A stretch of 64,000 nt of DNA from Nonomuraea pusilla (GCF_900109355.1 NZ_FOBF01000024.1:90397-154396); one strand, 5' to 3'; positions 17,382 to 26,812 are shown, counted from the stretch's first letter. Notes: generated by a model from the sequence alone, not told the origin. Program-made: numbers and translations.

Positions 17382-19064
17382 TCAGGGGCGCTCGGTCTCC
17401 AGGCGGACCGTCTCCTCCACCGTCACCTCGTGCGCGGCCCTGAGGCCCTGGTCGAGCGGGCGCAGGTAGGTCTGCCGCACGCCGGGCACCCGGTCCTCCA
17501 CCACGAACGTGGCCCGCGTGTACACCTCCGCGCCCGGCTCGCGCACGGTCGGCACCACCTTGAAGTCGGCCGTCATGAGGTCGCGCTCGATCCTGGTGAG
17601 GACGTAGCCGCGCTGGTTGTTGTAGAACTTCAGATGCGGGTTGATCCTCAGGAACGGGTGCGCGGCCGGGTCGGAGTCGGCGCCGTCGCCGCCCGTCGAG
17701 ATCGAGGTGGCCACCAGCTCCGCGCCCACCGACGGGCCCGTCGGGTCGTCGTAGTCGAGCTTGAGGTCGCTCGCCCAGTGCGCGTGCACGTCGCCGGTGA
17801 GCACCACGGGGTTGCGCACCTGCGCGTCGATCCAGCCCTGCGTGATGCGCCGGCGCGAGGCGACGTAGCCGTCCCAGGCGTCCTGGCTGGTCACCTTGGC
17901 CGGGCCGGCGTTGTTGTCGCGCTGGGCGAAGAACACCTGCTGCCCGATGACGTCCCACTGGGCGCGGGAGTGGCGGAAGCCGTCGAGCAGCCACGCCTCC
18001 TGCTCGGCGCCGGTGATCGACCTGTTCGGGTCGACGGCGGCGGGGCAGTCCTTGTAGCCGTCGCCGCAGCCCTGGTCGTCGCGGTACTGGCGGGTGTCGA
18101 GCATGTGGAAGGTGGCCGTCCTCCCCCAGCGGATGCGCCGGTAGAGCTGCATGTCGACGCCGCGCGGGATGGAGGTGCGGCGCAGCGGCATGTTCTCGTA
18201 GTACGCGCGGAAGGCCGCCTCGCGGCGGGTCAGGAAGCCCGGCTGCGGGATCTCGGGCTTCTCCGGCACCTCGTCGGCCCAGTTGTTGTCGAGCTCGTGG
18301 TCGTCCCAGACCACCAGCCAGGGCGCGGCGGCGTGCGCGGCCTGCAGGTCGGGGTCGGCCTTGTACTGGGCGTGGCGCTGGCGGTAATTGGCCAGCGTCT
18401 CGGTCTCGGGGCCCTCGTGGTGGCGGACGTTGCCGCCGGGGATGGTGTAGGTGTTCCTCGTGTACTCGTACTGGTAGTCGCCGAGGTGCAGGATCAGGTC
18501 GGGGTGCTCCTCGGCCAGCCTGCGGTACGAGGTGAAGTAGCCGTGCTCGTACTGGGCGCAGGAGACGAACGCCATCGCGAGGGGGCCGCCGTACGACAGC
18601 GGGTGGGGCGCGGTGCGGGCGCGGCCGACGGGCGAGACGTACGGCCCGACGCGGAAGCGGTACCAGTACTCCCGGTCGGAGCTGAGCCCCTGCACCTCGA
18701 CGTGGACGCTGTGCCCCCACTCCGGCACGGCGGCGGCCACCCCGGCGCGGACGACGCGGCGGCAGCGCTCGTCGGCGTACACCTGCCACTGCACGGGGAA
18801 CGGCCGCTGGGGCATGCCGCCGAACCCGTCCTCGGCCAGCGGCTGCTGGGCGAGCCTGGTCCACAGCACGAAGCCCTCGTGGTCGGGGTCGCCGCAGGCC
18901 ACCCCGAGCGTGAACGGGTCGGTGGTCAGGCCGCGCGAGGCGAGGGTCTGCGCCGTCTCGGCGGCCGGGTCCTGGTCGTCGGCGCGGGCGGCGGCGGGAA
19001 CGGCGGCGGCGGCGCCCGCCGCCAGCCCGGTGACGAGGAAGTGGCGGCGGTTCAGGTTCGGCAC
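17382..19064 (-). CDS. phoD: PhoD-type alkaline phosphatase, Tat-exported
   Basis: A 560-residue secreted phosphodiesterase/phosphatase. The N-terminus NRRHFLVTGLAAGAAAA is a twin-arginine signal, with cleavage likely after AAARA. Family motifs for the Fe/Ca site are FVSCAQYEHGYF, LHLGDYQYEYT, VVWDDHELDNNW and VLTGDVHAHWAS. It releases phosphate from phosphodiesters and monoesters outside the cell. GTG 19064 is preceded by GAGGAG. It is a single-gene unit wedged between pdxS and the marR/MFS pair; a PHO box was not identified. Confidence 0.95.
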   Translation of the reverse strand: MPNLNRRHFLVTGLAAGAAAAVPAAARADDQDPAAETAQTLASRGLTTDPFTLGVACGDPDHEGFVLWTRLAQQPLAEDGFGGMPQRPFPVQWQVYADERCRRVVRAGVAAAVPEWGHSVHVEVQGLSSDREYWYRFRVGPYVSPVGRARTAPHPLSYGGPLAMAFVSCAQYEHGYFTSYRRLAEEHPDLILHLGDYQYEYTRNTYTIPGGNVRHHEGPETETLANYRQRHAQYKADPDLQAAHAAAPWLVVWDDHELDNNWADEVPEKPEIPQPGFLTRREAAFRAYYENMPLRRTSIPRGVDMQLYRRIRWGRTATFHMLDTRQYRDDQGCGDGYKDCPAAVDPNRSITGAEQEAWLLDGFRHSRAQWDVIGQQVFFAQRDNNAGPAKVTSQDAWDGYVASRRRITQGWIDAQVRNPVVLTGDVHAHWASDLKLDYDDPTGPSVGAELVATSISTGGDGADSDPAAHPFLRINPHLKFYNNQRGYVLTRIERDLMTADFKVVPTVREPGAEVYTRATFVVEDRVPGVRQTYLRPLDQGLRAAHEVTVEETVRLETERP

Positions 19065-19152
19065 GGATGCTCCTCGGGACGATCAAGGCTGAGGGACGCC
19101 CGTAGCCTGACTGAAGATCATGGCTCCCGAGTGAACATCCGGCGACACGCGA

Positions 19153-19181
19153 GAGGCGACATCCTTCGTGGATGCCGCCTC
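19153..19181 (-). terminator. Hairpin terminator after pdxS
   Basis: GAGGCG-A-CATCC and GGATG-C-CGCCTC form an 11-bp stem with one mismatch and a 5-nt loop, about 45 nt after the pdxS stop. Confidence 0.7.
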
Positions 19182-19225
19182 CGCGGAAAACAACCGCCGT
19201 CAGCCGGACGGGACTCCGGCTCCCG

Positions 19226-20131
19226 TCACCAGCCGCGCTCGGCCAGCCGGTGCGGCTGCGGGATCTCGTCGACGTTGATGCCGACCATGGCCTCGCCCAG
19301 GCCGCGCGAGACCTTGGCGACGACGTCGGGGTCGTCGTGGAAGGTGGTGGCCTTGACGATGGCCGCCGCCCGCTTGGCCGGGTCGCCCGACTTGAAGATG
19401 CCGGAGCCGACGAACACGCCCTCGGCGCCGAGCTGCATCATCATGGCGGCGTCGGCCGGGGTGGCGATGCCGCCCGCGGTGAACAGCACGACCGGCAGCT
19501 TGCCGGTCCTCGCGACCTCGGCGACCAGCTCGTACGGCGCCTGCAGCTCCTTGGCGGCGACGTACAGCTCGTCCTCGGGCAGGGAGGTGAGCCGCTTGAT
19601 CTCGCCGCGGATCGTGCGCATGTGGGTGACGGCGTTGGACACGTCGCCGGTGCCGGCCTCGCCCTTGGAGCGGATCATGGCCGCGCCCTCGGTGATGCGG
19701 CGCATGGCCTCGCCGAGGTTGGTCGCGCCGCACACGAACGGCACGGTGAACTGCCACTTGTCGATGTGGTTGGCGTAGTCGGCCGGGGTCAGCACCTCGG
19801 ACTCGTCGATGTAGTCGACGCCGAGCGACTGCAGCACCTGGGCCTCGACGAAGTGGCCGATGCGGGCCTTGGCCATGACGGGGATGGAGACGGCGCCGAT
19901 GATGCCCTCGATCATGTCGGGGTCGCTCATCCTGGACACGCCGCCCTGGGCCCGGATGTCGGCGGGCACGCGCTCGAGCGCCATGACGGCGACGGCGCCG
20001 GCGTCCTCAGCGATCTTCGCCTGCTCGGGGGTGACGACGTCCATGATGACGCCGCCCTTGAGCATCTCTGCCATGCCGCGCTTGACGCGGGCCGTTCCGG
20101 TGACGGGGGTGGTTTCGGGCGTGCTGGACAA
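19226..20131 (-). CDS. pdxS: Pyridoxal 5'-phosphate synthase lyase subunit PdxS
   Basis: A 301-residue TIM-barrel synthase that builds PLP from ribose 5-phosphate, glyceraldehyde 3-phosphate and ammonia. Signatures include KGGVIMDVVTPEQAKIAEDA (with the catalytic Lys in VMAKARIGHF) and FTAGGIATPADAAMMMQLGA. TTG 20131 is taken as start because GAGGT lies 7 nt before it and no nearer ATG exists. A terminator follows, so pdxS is not co-transcribed with pdxT in this genome. Confidence 0.97.
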   Translation of the reverse strand: MSSTPETTPVTGTARVKRGMAEMLKGGVIMDVVTPEQAKIAEDAGAVAVMALERVPADIRAQGGVSRMSDPDMIEGIIGAVSIPVMAKARIGHFVEAQVLQSLGVDYIDESEVLTPADYANHIDKWQFTVPFVCGATNLGEAMRRITEGAAMIRSKGEAGTGDVSNAVTHMRTIRGEIKRLTSLPEDELYVAAKELQAPYELVAEVARTGKLPVVLFTAGGIATPADAAMMMQLGAEGVFVGSGIFKSGDPAKRAAAIVKATTFHDDPDVVAKVSRGLGEAMVGINVDEIPQPHRLAERGW

Positions 20132-20253
20132 CGGTCTACCTCACGGCTCTCAAGGCGAACGGTACGTACTCAACCCCATCGTAGGTCCTGACAGACCTCT
20201 CCCCCGACATGCCAAGATGTCAGCATTTTGTGCCGGAGTTGTACACCGAGGCG

Positions 20254-21267
20254 TCAGGGGATGACGGGCTTGCGGCTGGCGAGCGCCACCCAGACCTGGC
20301 CGGGGGCGAAGTTCATCGGCTCGCCGCTCTCCGTGGTGAACGTCGTGCCGCTGTCCTCTGATTCCCGCTCCCACCGCGCCTTGTACGCCTTCCCGTCGCG
20401 CAGCACGATCGCCGTGCCCTTGCCGGTGCTGTGGACGAGCGGGGTGTAGCTCTGGTTCTTGTCGTGGAACTCGGAGCGCTCGGTCTTGGTGTACTGGACG
20501 ACGATCGTCGGGGCGCCCAGCTGCCCGCCCTCGGCGGCGATGTCCTTCTTGCCGTCCTGCCAGATCAGCCACTGCTTCTTCGCCTCCGACCAGGCGAAGG
20601 TGAAGCGCGCGGCCGGCCACTTGACGGTGAACGCCTTCTTCGGCACGCCGCCCTCGGCCGGGGCGTCGCCGAAGGTGAAGCCGATGTCCTTGGCCTTGCT
20701 CGCCTTGGGCGCCTTGGCGAGGAGCTGCTTGGTGTTGGCGAACAGGTTGTAGGGGGCGAAGCGGCCCGGCTGGCGGAAGAAGGCGCCCGGGTTGCGGGTG
20801 TCGCCGACGTCGAACAGCGACGCCTTCGCCATGAACGGCAGCATCTTCGTCTGCACGCCCGAGTAGGCGAAGGCGGGCTTGCCGAACTGCGGCACGATGT
20901 GCAGGTCGGAGATGCGGGCGCTGCGGACCGGGCCCACCTTCGGCGGCATCTTCGACGAGAAGATCGCCATGAGGCGGGTCAGCCCGGCCTCCACCTGCTC
21001 GACGTAGACGATGTCGGCGCTCTTCAGCCCGAGCTGCGGCTTGCCCGCGGAGGTGTTCTCGATCTTCACGGCGAGCACCGGGCCCAGCTCGTCGGCGGGC
21101 AGGCCGGTGAAGGGGTGGCCCTTGTCCTCCGGCGTCGGCTCCTCCGTGGGGGCCGCCGTGGCCGCCTGCGGCGCCTTGCCGGGGGCCGGCTCGTCCGAGC
21201 TACAGGCCGCGACGGGCAGCAGCACCGCCCCTGCCAGCGTCACCGTGATCATCCGGGTAAGCCGCAC
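20254..21267 (-). CDS. DUF3048 domain lipoprotein
   Basis: A 337-residue protein with a lipoprotein signal peptide: basic MRLTRM, hydrophobic core, then the lipobox PVAAC before SSDEPAPGK. The mature part carries the DUF3048/YerB pattern: HPFTGLPAD, KIENTSAGKPQLGLKSADIVY, RLMAIFSSKMPPKVGPVRSA and the C-terminal half ending WVALASRKP. It should be tethered to the outer membrane leaflet. No function is established for the family; RNase-like or cell-envelope roles are speculation. GAGGAG lies upstream of GTG 21267. It is a stand-alone gene between pdxS and the pim operon. Confidence 0.85.
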   Translation of the reverse strand: MRLTRMITVTLAGAVLLPVAACSSDEPAPGKAPQAATAAPTEEPTPEDKGHPFTGLPADELGPVLAVKIENTSAGKPQLGLKSADIVYVEQVEAGLTRLMAIFSSKMPPKVGPVRSARISDLHIVPQFGKPAFAYSGVQTKMLPFMAKASLFDVGDTRNPGAFFRQPGRFAPYNLFANTKQLLAKAPKASKAKDIGFTFGDAPAEGGVPKKAFTVKWPAARFTFAWSEAKKQWLIWQDGKKDIAAEGGQLGAPTIVVQYTKTERSEFHDKNQSYTPLVHSTGKGTAIVLRDGKAYKARWERESEDSGTTFTTESGEPMNFAPGQVWVALASRKPVIP

Positions 21268-21329
21268 CTGTGCACTCCTCGCCTCTTCCGAAAAACGGGA
21301 AGAAGCTTACCGGCCCTGCAAAAATCAGG

Positions 21330-21872
21330 TCATTCCATTGCCATAGTCGCCGGTGGATTGTCATCGATCTCGAAGAACTGCGGGAACTCCGTGTGCCCCG
21401 CCAGCCGCAGCGTCCGCGCCAGCCAGCGCCGCTGCGCCGTACGCGTCACCCCCACCGCGTTGTTGTAGAACCGGCGCGAGTAGACCACCTTGGCCACCGC
21501 CGCGTCGAGCTCCTCCAGCAGGTCGGAGCCGCCCGGCGACTCCGACAGCCGCTCCCTGAACCGCTCCTGGTCCGCCGCGGCCCGCAGCGCCCGCGACAGG
21601 TCGCTCTCGGCGTGCTCGCGCTCCTCCGGGCCCGCCATCCGCGCCTCGTGCGCCGCCGCCGCCAGCACCAGCGACGTCGCCGGGTCGAGCAGGCGCGAGC
21701 CGGCCAGCTCCAGCACCACCGCGCGGCGCCGCATCAGCGCCGCGTCCAGCGACTCCTTGGCCAGCTCCAGCCGGATGTGCAGGCGGTCCAGCCGCCCGGC
21801 CCGCCAGGAGACGTACACGGCCATGAGCACCACGACGATGCCCACGACCAGCACCACCACGGTGGACGTCAC
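21330..21872 (-). CDS. LemA-like single-pass membrane protein
   Basis: A 180-residue protein: one N-terminal membrane helix (STVVVLVVGIVVVLMAVYV), then helical soluble segments that include RRFYNNAVGVTRT, a variant of the LemA motif with conserved Tyr-Asn near the C-terminus. The family has a helical bundle facing the cytoplasm or periplasm and no settled function. GTG 21872 overlaps the pimA stop by four bases (GTGA) and has GGAGGA before it, so it is translationally coupled to pimA. Placement at the end of the PIM operon suggests an envelope role. Confidence 0.65.
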   Translation of the reverse strand: MTSTVVVLVVGIVVVLMAVYVSWRAGRLDRLHIRLELAKESLDAALMRRRAVVLELAGSRLLDPATSLVLAAAAHEARMAGPEEREHAESDLSRALRAAADQERFRERLSESPGGSDLLEELDAAVAKVVYSRRFYNNAVGVTRTAQRRWLARTLRLAGHTEFPQFFEIDDNPPATMAME

Positions 21873-22999
21873 AGGTCTTCCTCCACCCGCCCGACGCCGC
21901 CGGTGGTCACGGTCTCGTACACCCGCACCACGTCCCGCGCCACCGTCGACCAGTCGTACTTCCTGACCGCCACCAGGGCCTCCTCGGCCAGCTTGGCCCG
22001 CCGCTCGGGGGCGTCGAGCAGCGCTGCCGCCTCGCGCGCCAGCGACGCCGGGTCGCCGTTGGAGAACAGCGCGCCCGCCTGGCCCTCGCCCAGCACCTTG
22101 CGGAACGCCGGGATGTCGCTGGCCAGCACCGTCGCGCCCGACGCCATCGCCTCGGCCAGCACGATGCCGAAGCTCTCGCCCCGGGTGTTGGGCGCGCAGA
22201 ACACGTCCACCGAGTGGTAGGCGCGGATCTTGTCGGCCTCGCTCACCATGCCCAGCACGGTCACGCGGTCGTGGAAGTCGCGGCGCACCCGCTCGTAGAC
22301 GTCCTTCTCGTCGCCCGGCCCCGCGATGAGCAGCTTCAGCCCCGGCCGCTCGGCCGCCAGCGCGTCGAACGCCTCCAGCAGGATCGGCAGGCCCTTGCGC
22401 TCCTCGTCCATGCGGCCGAGGAAGCCGATGGTGCGGCCGTCGGGCCCCCAGCCGTCGAGCGGCTCCGCGTGGGCGTAGCGGCTCACCGTCACGCCGTTCG
22501 GGATCAGCACCGCGTCGCCGCCGAACTGCTCCACCAGGCTCTTGCGCGCCGCGTCGGACACCGCGATGCGGCCCGTCAGCTTCTCCAGCGCGCTGCGCAG
22601 CAGCGGCTCGGCCACCGCGATCGCCCGCGAGCGCGAGAACGAGGCGTGGAACGTCGCCACGATCGGGCCCTTGGCCGCCCAGCAGGCCAGCACGCCGAGG
22701 CTCGGGATCAGCGGCTCGTGGATGTGCAGCACGTCGAACTCGCCCGTACGGACCCACCGCCGCACCCGCGCCGCCGACAGGAAGCCGAACGACATGCGCG
22801 CCACCGACCCGTTGTACGGCACCGGCACCGCCCGGCCCGCGCCCGTCACGTACGGCGGCAGCTCCTCGTCGTCGGCCGCGGGCGCGATCACCGACACGTC
22901 GTGCCCCTGCGCCATCAGCGCCTGCGCCAGGTCGTCGATGTGCTGCTTCACCCCGCCGGGGACGTCCCAGGTGTAGGGGCAGACGATGCCGATCCTCAT
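21869..22999 (-). CDS. pimA: Phosphatidyl-myo-inositol mannosyltransferase PimA
   Basis: A 376-residue GT4-family glycosyltransferase that adds the first mannose from GDP-mannose to phosphatidylinositol on the inner membrane face. The N-terminal half starts MRIGIVCPYTWDVPGGVKQH, characteristic of PimA; the C-terminal nucleotide-binding half has FLGRMDEERKGLP and the EX7E motif in ESFGIVLAEAM. ATG 22999 overlaps the upstream acyltransferase stop (ATGA). Order pgsA-acyltransferase-pimA matches the mycobacterial PIM operon. Substrate is inferred from the context and family. Confidence 0.93.
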   Translation of the reverse strand: MRIGIVCPYTWDVPGGVKQHIDDLAQALMAQGHDVSVIAPAADDEELPPYVTGAGRAVPVPYNGSVARMSFGFLSAARVRRWVRTGEFDVLHIHEPLIPSLGVLACWAAKGPIVATFHASFSRSRAIAVAEPLLRSALEKLTGRIAVSDAARKSLVEQFGGDAVLIPNGVTVSRYAHAEPLDGWGPDGRTIGFLGRMDEERKGLPILLEAFDALAAERPGLKLLIAGPGDEKDVYERVRRDFHDRVTVLGMVSEADKIRAYHSVDVFCAPNTRGESFGIVLAEAMASGATVLASDIPAFRKVLGEGQAGALFSNGDPASLAREAAALLDAPERRAKLAEEALVAVRKYDWSTVARDVVRVYETVTTGGVGRVEEDL

Positions 23000-23904
23000 C
23001 GGGACAGGTCCTCCAGCCAGAGCCGCTGCAGCATGTGCCAGTCCTCGGGGTGCTCGGCGATGCCCTTCTCGAAGACGTCGACCAGGCTCTGCGCCACGGC
23101 CGCCACCTTCTCCTGCCTGGTGCCCTCGGCCGGCACCGGCACCTCCTCGTGGATGTCGATGCCCCAGTCGTCGCCGTCGAAGTAGACGACGGCGGGCAGC
23201 AGCGCCGCGCCCGTCTGCACCGCCAGCAGCGGCGGCCCCGCGGGGACCTTGGTGGCCGCGCCGAAGAAGCGCACCTCCACGCCGCTCCTGGTCAGGTCGC
23301 GCTCGGCCGGCAGGCACACCACGCCACCCTTGCGCAGCCGGGTGGCGAGGGTGCCGAAGTTGTGGCCGTCGCCGCCGGTCAGCGGCAGCACCTCCATGCC
23401 GAGGCCCTCGCGGAAGGCGACGTACCTGCGGAACAGCGACTCGGGCCGCAGCCGCTCCGCCACCGTGGTGAACGGGTGGCCCACCGCCACCAGCCAGGCG
23501 CCCGCCTGGTCCCAGTTGCCCATGTGCGGCAGCGCCAGCACCACGCCCCGGCCGGACGCCACCGTGTCGTGGACGTGCTCCGCGCCGGTGACGTGGGTGC
23601 GCCGCACGATCTCGTCCCTGTCCATGCGCGGCAGCCGGAAGATCTCGTGGAAGTAGCGGAAGTACGAGCGCATGCCCGCCCTGCTCAGCTCGCGCAGCTC
23701 GGCGCCGTCGGCGTCGAGGCCCGTCACCCTGGACAGGTTCGACTCCAGGCGCTGCACGGACTTCCCCCGCCCGCGCCAGACGCGGTCGGCCATCAGGCGG
23801 AACACCGCCGCCGTCGGCCGCTGCGGCAGCAGCGGCACCAGCGCCCAGCCCGCCGCGAAGCCCGCGGCCATCACGCGATCGCCGATGGAGACCTTCTCGC
23901 TCAT
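22996..23904 (-). CDS. Phosphatidylinositol mannoside acyltransferase (LpxL/HtrB family)
   Basis: A 302-residue membrane-associated acyltransferase. The catalytic HxxxxD motif is ALPHMGNWDQAG near residue 130, and the PAERDLTRSGVEVRFFG segment matches the second conserved block of lauroyl/PIM acyltransferases. By analogy with mycobacterial PatA it acylates the first mannose of PIMs. The ATG at 23904 overlaps the pgsA stop (ATGA) and its own stop overlaps pimA, giving a tightly coupled set. Confidence 0.92.
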   Translation of the reverse strand: MSEKVSIGDRVMAAGFAAGWALVPLLPQRPTAAVFRLMADRVWRGRGKSVQRLESNLSRVTGLDADGAELRELSRAGMRSYFRYFHEIFRLPRMDRDEIVRRTHVTGAEHVHDTVASGRGVVLALPHMGNWDQAGAWLVAVGHPFTTVAERLRPESLFRRYVAFREGLGMEVLPLTGGDGHNFGTLATRLRKGGVVCLPAERDLTRSGVEVRFFGAATKVPAGPPLLAVQTGAALLPAVVYFDGDDWGIDIHEEVPVPAEGTRQEKVAAVAQSLVDVFEKGIAEHPEDWHMLQRLWLEDLSR

Positions 23905-24503
23905 CGCTTCCTCGTCTGCCGGTACACATGGACGACCCGCTGCACCACGGTGACCGTGCTCGCCGCCGCGAGCAGCCACATCCCGGCCGGCAGCACGTAC
24001 GGCACGCCGAGCCCGGACAGGAACGCCGCCACCAGCGCCACGACCAGCCGCTCCGGCCGCTCCGCGAGGCCCACGTCGCACGTGAGCCCGAGCCCCTCGG
24101 CCCTCGCCTTGGCGTAGGAGACCAGCGCGCCCGAGACGAGGCAGGCGAGCGTCACCCCGGCCATCAGCGTGTCGCCTCGGGAGACGAAATACAAGATCAG
24201 GCCGGCGAAGATGGCGGCGTCGGCCACCCGGTCGAGCGTGGAGTCGAGGAACGCCCCCCAGGTGGTGCCCCCCTTACCGCCGAGCCGCGCGACCACGCCG
24301 TCGAGCAGGTCGAACAGCACGAAGACGGTGATCACCAGGGCGCCCGCGGCGAGCAGGCCCATGGGGAAGAAGAGCAGGGCGGAGACGACGGTGCCGAGGG
24401 TGCCGATCGCCGTGACGGCGTCGGGGCCGATCCCGTGGCCGGCGAGAGCCCTGCCCAGCGGGGTGAGTATCCGGGTCACGGCCGGGCGCAGGAGTTTGAG
24501 CAT
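23901..24503 (-). CDS. pgsA: CDP-alcohol phosphatidyltransferase, probable phosphatidylinositol phosphate synthase
   Basis: A 200-residue protein with about six membrane helices and the full CDP-alcohol phosphotransferase motif (DLLDGVVARLGG, then GAFLDSTLDRVAD). In this operon the acceptor is expected to be inositol 1-phosphate, giving phosphatidylinositol phosphate for PIM synthesis. ATG 24503 is chosen because the upstream extension of 17 codons is not conserved-looking and a TACGAT box lies 8 nt before this ATG, consistent with a leaderless transcript. First gene of the operon. Confidence 0.92.
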   Translation of the reverse strand: MLKLLRPAVTRILTPLGRALAGHGIGPDAVTAIGTLGTVVSALLFFPMGLLAAGALVITVFVLFDLLDGVVARLGGKGGTTWGAFLDSTLDRVADAAIFAGLILYFVSRGDTLMAGVTLACLVSGALVSYAKARAEGLGLTCDVGLAERPERLVVALVAAFLSGLGVPYVLPAGMWLLAAASTVTVVQRVVHVYRQTRKR

Positions 24504-24664
24504 CGCCGTCGATCGTAGGCCATCACCGGGGTGAGGACTTTCTTTGCCCCGCACCCCTTGTGATATCCGCCACAGGGGTATTTGGTGAACACACCGCGTC
24601 CATGCGGTCCGTCACCCTCCGCGCGGGCGCGGCGTTGGATCAGACCGACGACGCGGGAGGCGAT

Positions 24665-26812
24665 GTGGCGGAGAGAAACACGGGCGGCGCTGCGGGAGCC
24701 GCGGGCAGGGCGCCCTCGGCCGACCGGGCGGACGCGATACGCAACGTCGTGCTGGTCGGCCACTCGGGAGCGGGCAAGACCACCCTGGTCGAGCAGTTGC
24801 TGGCCGCCACCGGCACCATCCAGCGGCCGGGCCGGGTGGAGGACGGCAGCACGGTCAGCGACTTCGACGAGGTCGAGGTCAGGCAGCAGCGGTCGGTCAA
24901 CCTGACGGTCGCGCCGATCGTCCACAACGGCGTCAAGATCAACCTCCTGGACACGCCCGGCTACGCGGACTTCGTGGGCGACCTGCGGGCCGGCCTGCGG
25001 GCCGCCGACGCCGCGCTGTTCGTCGTGTCGGCGTCCGACGGCGTCGACGGCCTCACCCAGATGCTGTGGGAGGAGTGCGCCCACGTCGGAATGCCGAGGG
25101 CCGTCGTCATCACCAAGATCGACCACCAGCGGGCCGACTTCGACGAGGTGCTCGCCATCTGCCAGGACGCCTTCGGCGACGGCGTCGCGCCGCTGTACCT
25201 GCCGGTCGTCACCAACGGTCACGTCAACGGCCTCATCGGGCTGCTGACGCAGAAGTTCTACAACTACACCGGCGGCGGACGCGCCGAGAAGGAGCCGGGA
25301 GCCGAGTACGAGGCGCAGATCGAGGCCTACCGGGGCTCGCTCATCGAGGGGATCATCCAGGAGAGCGAGGACGAGTCGCTCATGGACCGCTACCTCGCCG
25401 GCGAGCCCATCGACACCAAGGTCCTCATCCAGGACCTGGAGAAGGCCGTGGCGCGCGGAAGCTTCTACCCGGTGCTGTGCACCGGCGTGGGGCCCGGCGG
25501 GTTCGTGGGGGCCGCCGAGCTGCTGGAGGGCGTCACGCAGGGCTTCCCCTCGCCGCTGGAGCACCCGCTCCCCGAGATCACCGACCTTGAGGGCAAGCCG
25601 GTCAAGGGCGTCACGTGCGACCCGGACGGCCCCCTCGTGGCCGAGGTCGTCAAGACCACCAGCGACCCGTACGTCGGCCGCATCAGCCTGGTCCGCGTCT
25701 TCTCCGGCACGCTGCGCCCCGACATGACGGTGCACGTCTCCGGCCACGGCCTGGCCGAGCGCGGCCACGAGGACCACGACGTGGACGAGCGCATCGGCAC
25801 GCTGTCCTGCCCGCTCGGCAAGCAGCAGCGCACCGTCGGCAAGGGCGTCGCCGGCGACATCGTGGCGGTGGCCAAGCTGTCGCGCGCCGAGACCGGCGAC
25901 ACGCTCTCCGAGGTGGAGCGGCCCCTGCTCATGACCGCCTGGACGATGCCCGACCCGCTGCTGCCCGTCGCGATCAGGGCGAGGTCCAAGGCCGACGAGG
26001 ACAAGCTGTCGCAGGCGCTCGCCCGCCTGGTGGCCGAGGACCCGACCCTGCGGCTGGAGAACAACGCCGAGACCAAGCAGCTCGTCCTGTGGTGCATGGG
26101 CGAGGCGCACACCGACGTGCTGCTGGACCGGCTGTCCAAGCGGTACGGCGTCGAGGTGGAGCGGGTCGAGCTGCGGGTGCCGCTGCGCGAGACGTTCGGC
26201 GGCAGGTGCCAGGCGATGGGCCGCAACGTCAAGCAGACCGGCGGACACGGCCAGTACGCGATCTGCCACATCGAGGTCGAGCCGCTGCCGTCGGGCTCCG
26301 GCTTCCAGTTCGTCGACAAGATCGTCGGCGGGGTGGTGCCGCGCCAGTTCATCCCGTCCGTGGAGAAGGGCGTGCGGGCCCAGATGGAACGCGGCGTCGT
26401 CGCCGGCTACCCGATGGTGGACATCCGGGTCACCCTGTACGACGGCAAGGCCCACTCGGTGGACTCGTCCGACATGGCCTTCCAGATCGCCGGGCAGCTC
26501 GCGCTCAAGGAGGCGGCGTCCAAGGTGCCCACGCTGCTGCTCGAACCCGTGGACGAGCTGTCGGTGCTGGTCGCCGACGACTACGTGGGCTCGGTGATGT
26601 CCGACCTGAGCTCGCGGCGCGGCCGGGTGCTCGGCACCGAGCCGGTCGGCGCGGGACGCACCCTGGTCAAGGCCGAGGTGCCGCAGCTGGAGATCACCCG
26701 TTACGCCATCGACCTGCGGTCGATGTCCCACGGCACCGGCACCTTCCACCGCTCGTTCCTGCGTTACGAGCCGCTGCCGCCGCACCTGGCGGACAAGGTC
26801 GCCGCCGACTGA
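24665..26812 (+). CDS. Elongation factor G-like protein EF-G2
   Basis: A 715-residue translational GTPase. P-loop GHSGAGKTT, switch II LLDTPGYADF, and G4 ITKID are intact, followed by EF-G domains II-V ending DLRSMSHGTGTFHRSF. The start fits the EF-G2 subgroup of actinobacteria (AAGAAGRAP then RNVVLVGHSG). GTG 24665 follows GGGAGG; the frame is open further upstream to 24560 but has no better ribosome site. It is divergent from the pgsA operon with about 160 nt between. EF-G2 paralogues bind GTP and ribosomes but their role differs from the main EF-G and is not settled. Confidence 0.9.
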   Translation: MAERNTGGAAGAAGRAPSADRADAIRNVVLVGHSGAGKTTLVEQLLAATGTIQRPGRVEDGSTVSDFDEVEVRQQRSVNLTVAPIVHNGVKINLLDTPGYADFVGDLRAGLRAADAALFVVSASDGVDGLTQMLWEECAHVGMPRAVVITKIDHQRADFDEVLAICQDAFGDGVAPLYLPVVTNGHVNGLIGLLTQKFYNYTGGGRAEKEPGAEYEAQIEAYRGSLIEGIIQESEDESLMDRYLAGEPIDTKVLIQDLEKAVARGSFYPVLCTGVGPGGFVGAAELLEGVTQGFPSPLEHPLPEITDLEGKPVKGVTCDPDGPLVAEVVKTTSDPYVGRISLVRVFSGTLRPDMTVHVSGHGLAERGHEDHDVDERIGTLSCPLGKQQRTVGKGVAGDIVAVAKLSRAETGDTLSEVERPLLMTAWTMPDPLLPVAIRARSKADEDKLSQALARLVAEDPTLRLENNAETKQLVLWCMGEAHTDVLLDRLSKRYGVEVERVELRVPLRETFGGRCQAMGRNVKQTGGHGQYAICHIEVEPLPSGSGFQFVDKIVGGVVPRQFIPSVEKGVRAQMERGVVAGYPMVDIRVTLYDGKAHSVDSSDMAFQIAGQLALKEAASKVPTLLLEPVDELSVLVADDYVGSVMSDLSSRRGRVLGTEPVGAGRTLVKAEVPQLEITRYAIDLRSMSHGTGTFHRSFLRYEPLPPHLADKVAAD

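Noticed and set aside
24560..24664. Upstream part of the EF-G2 frame as coding
   Set aside because: It is open but lacks a suitable ribosome site and resembles a promoter region; the GTG at 24665 has GGGAGG before it.
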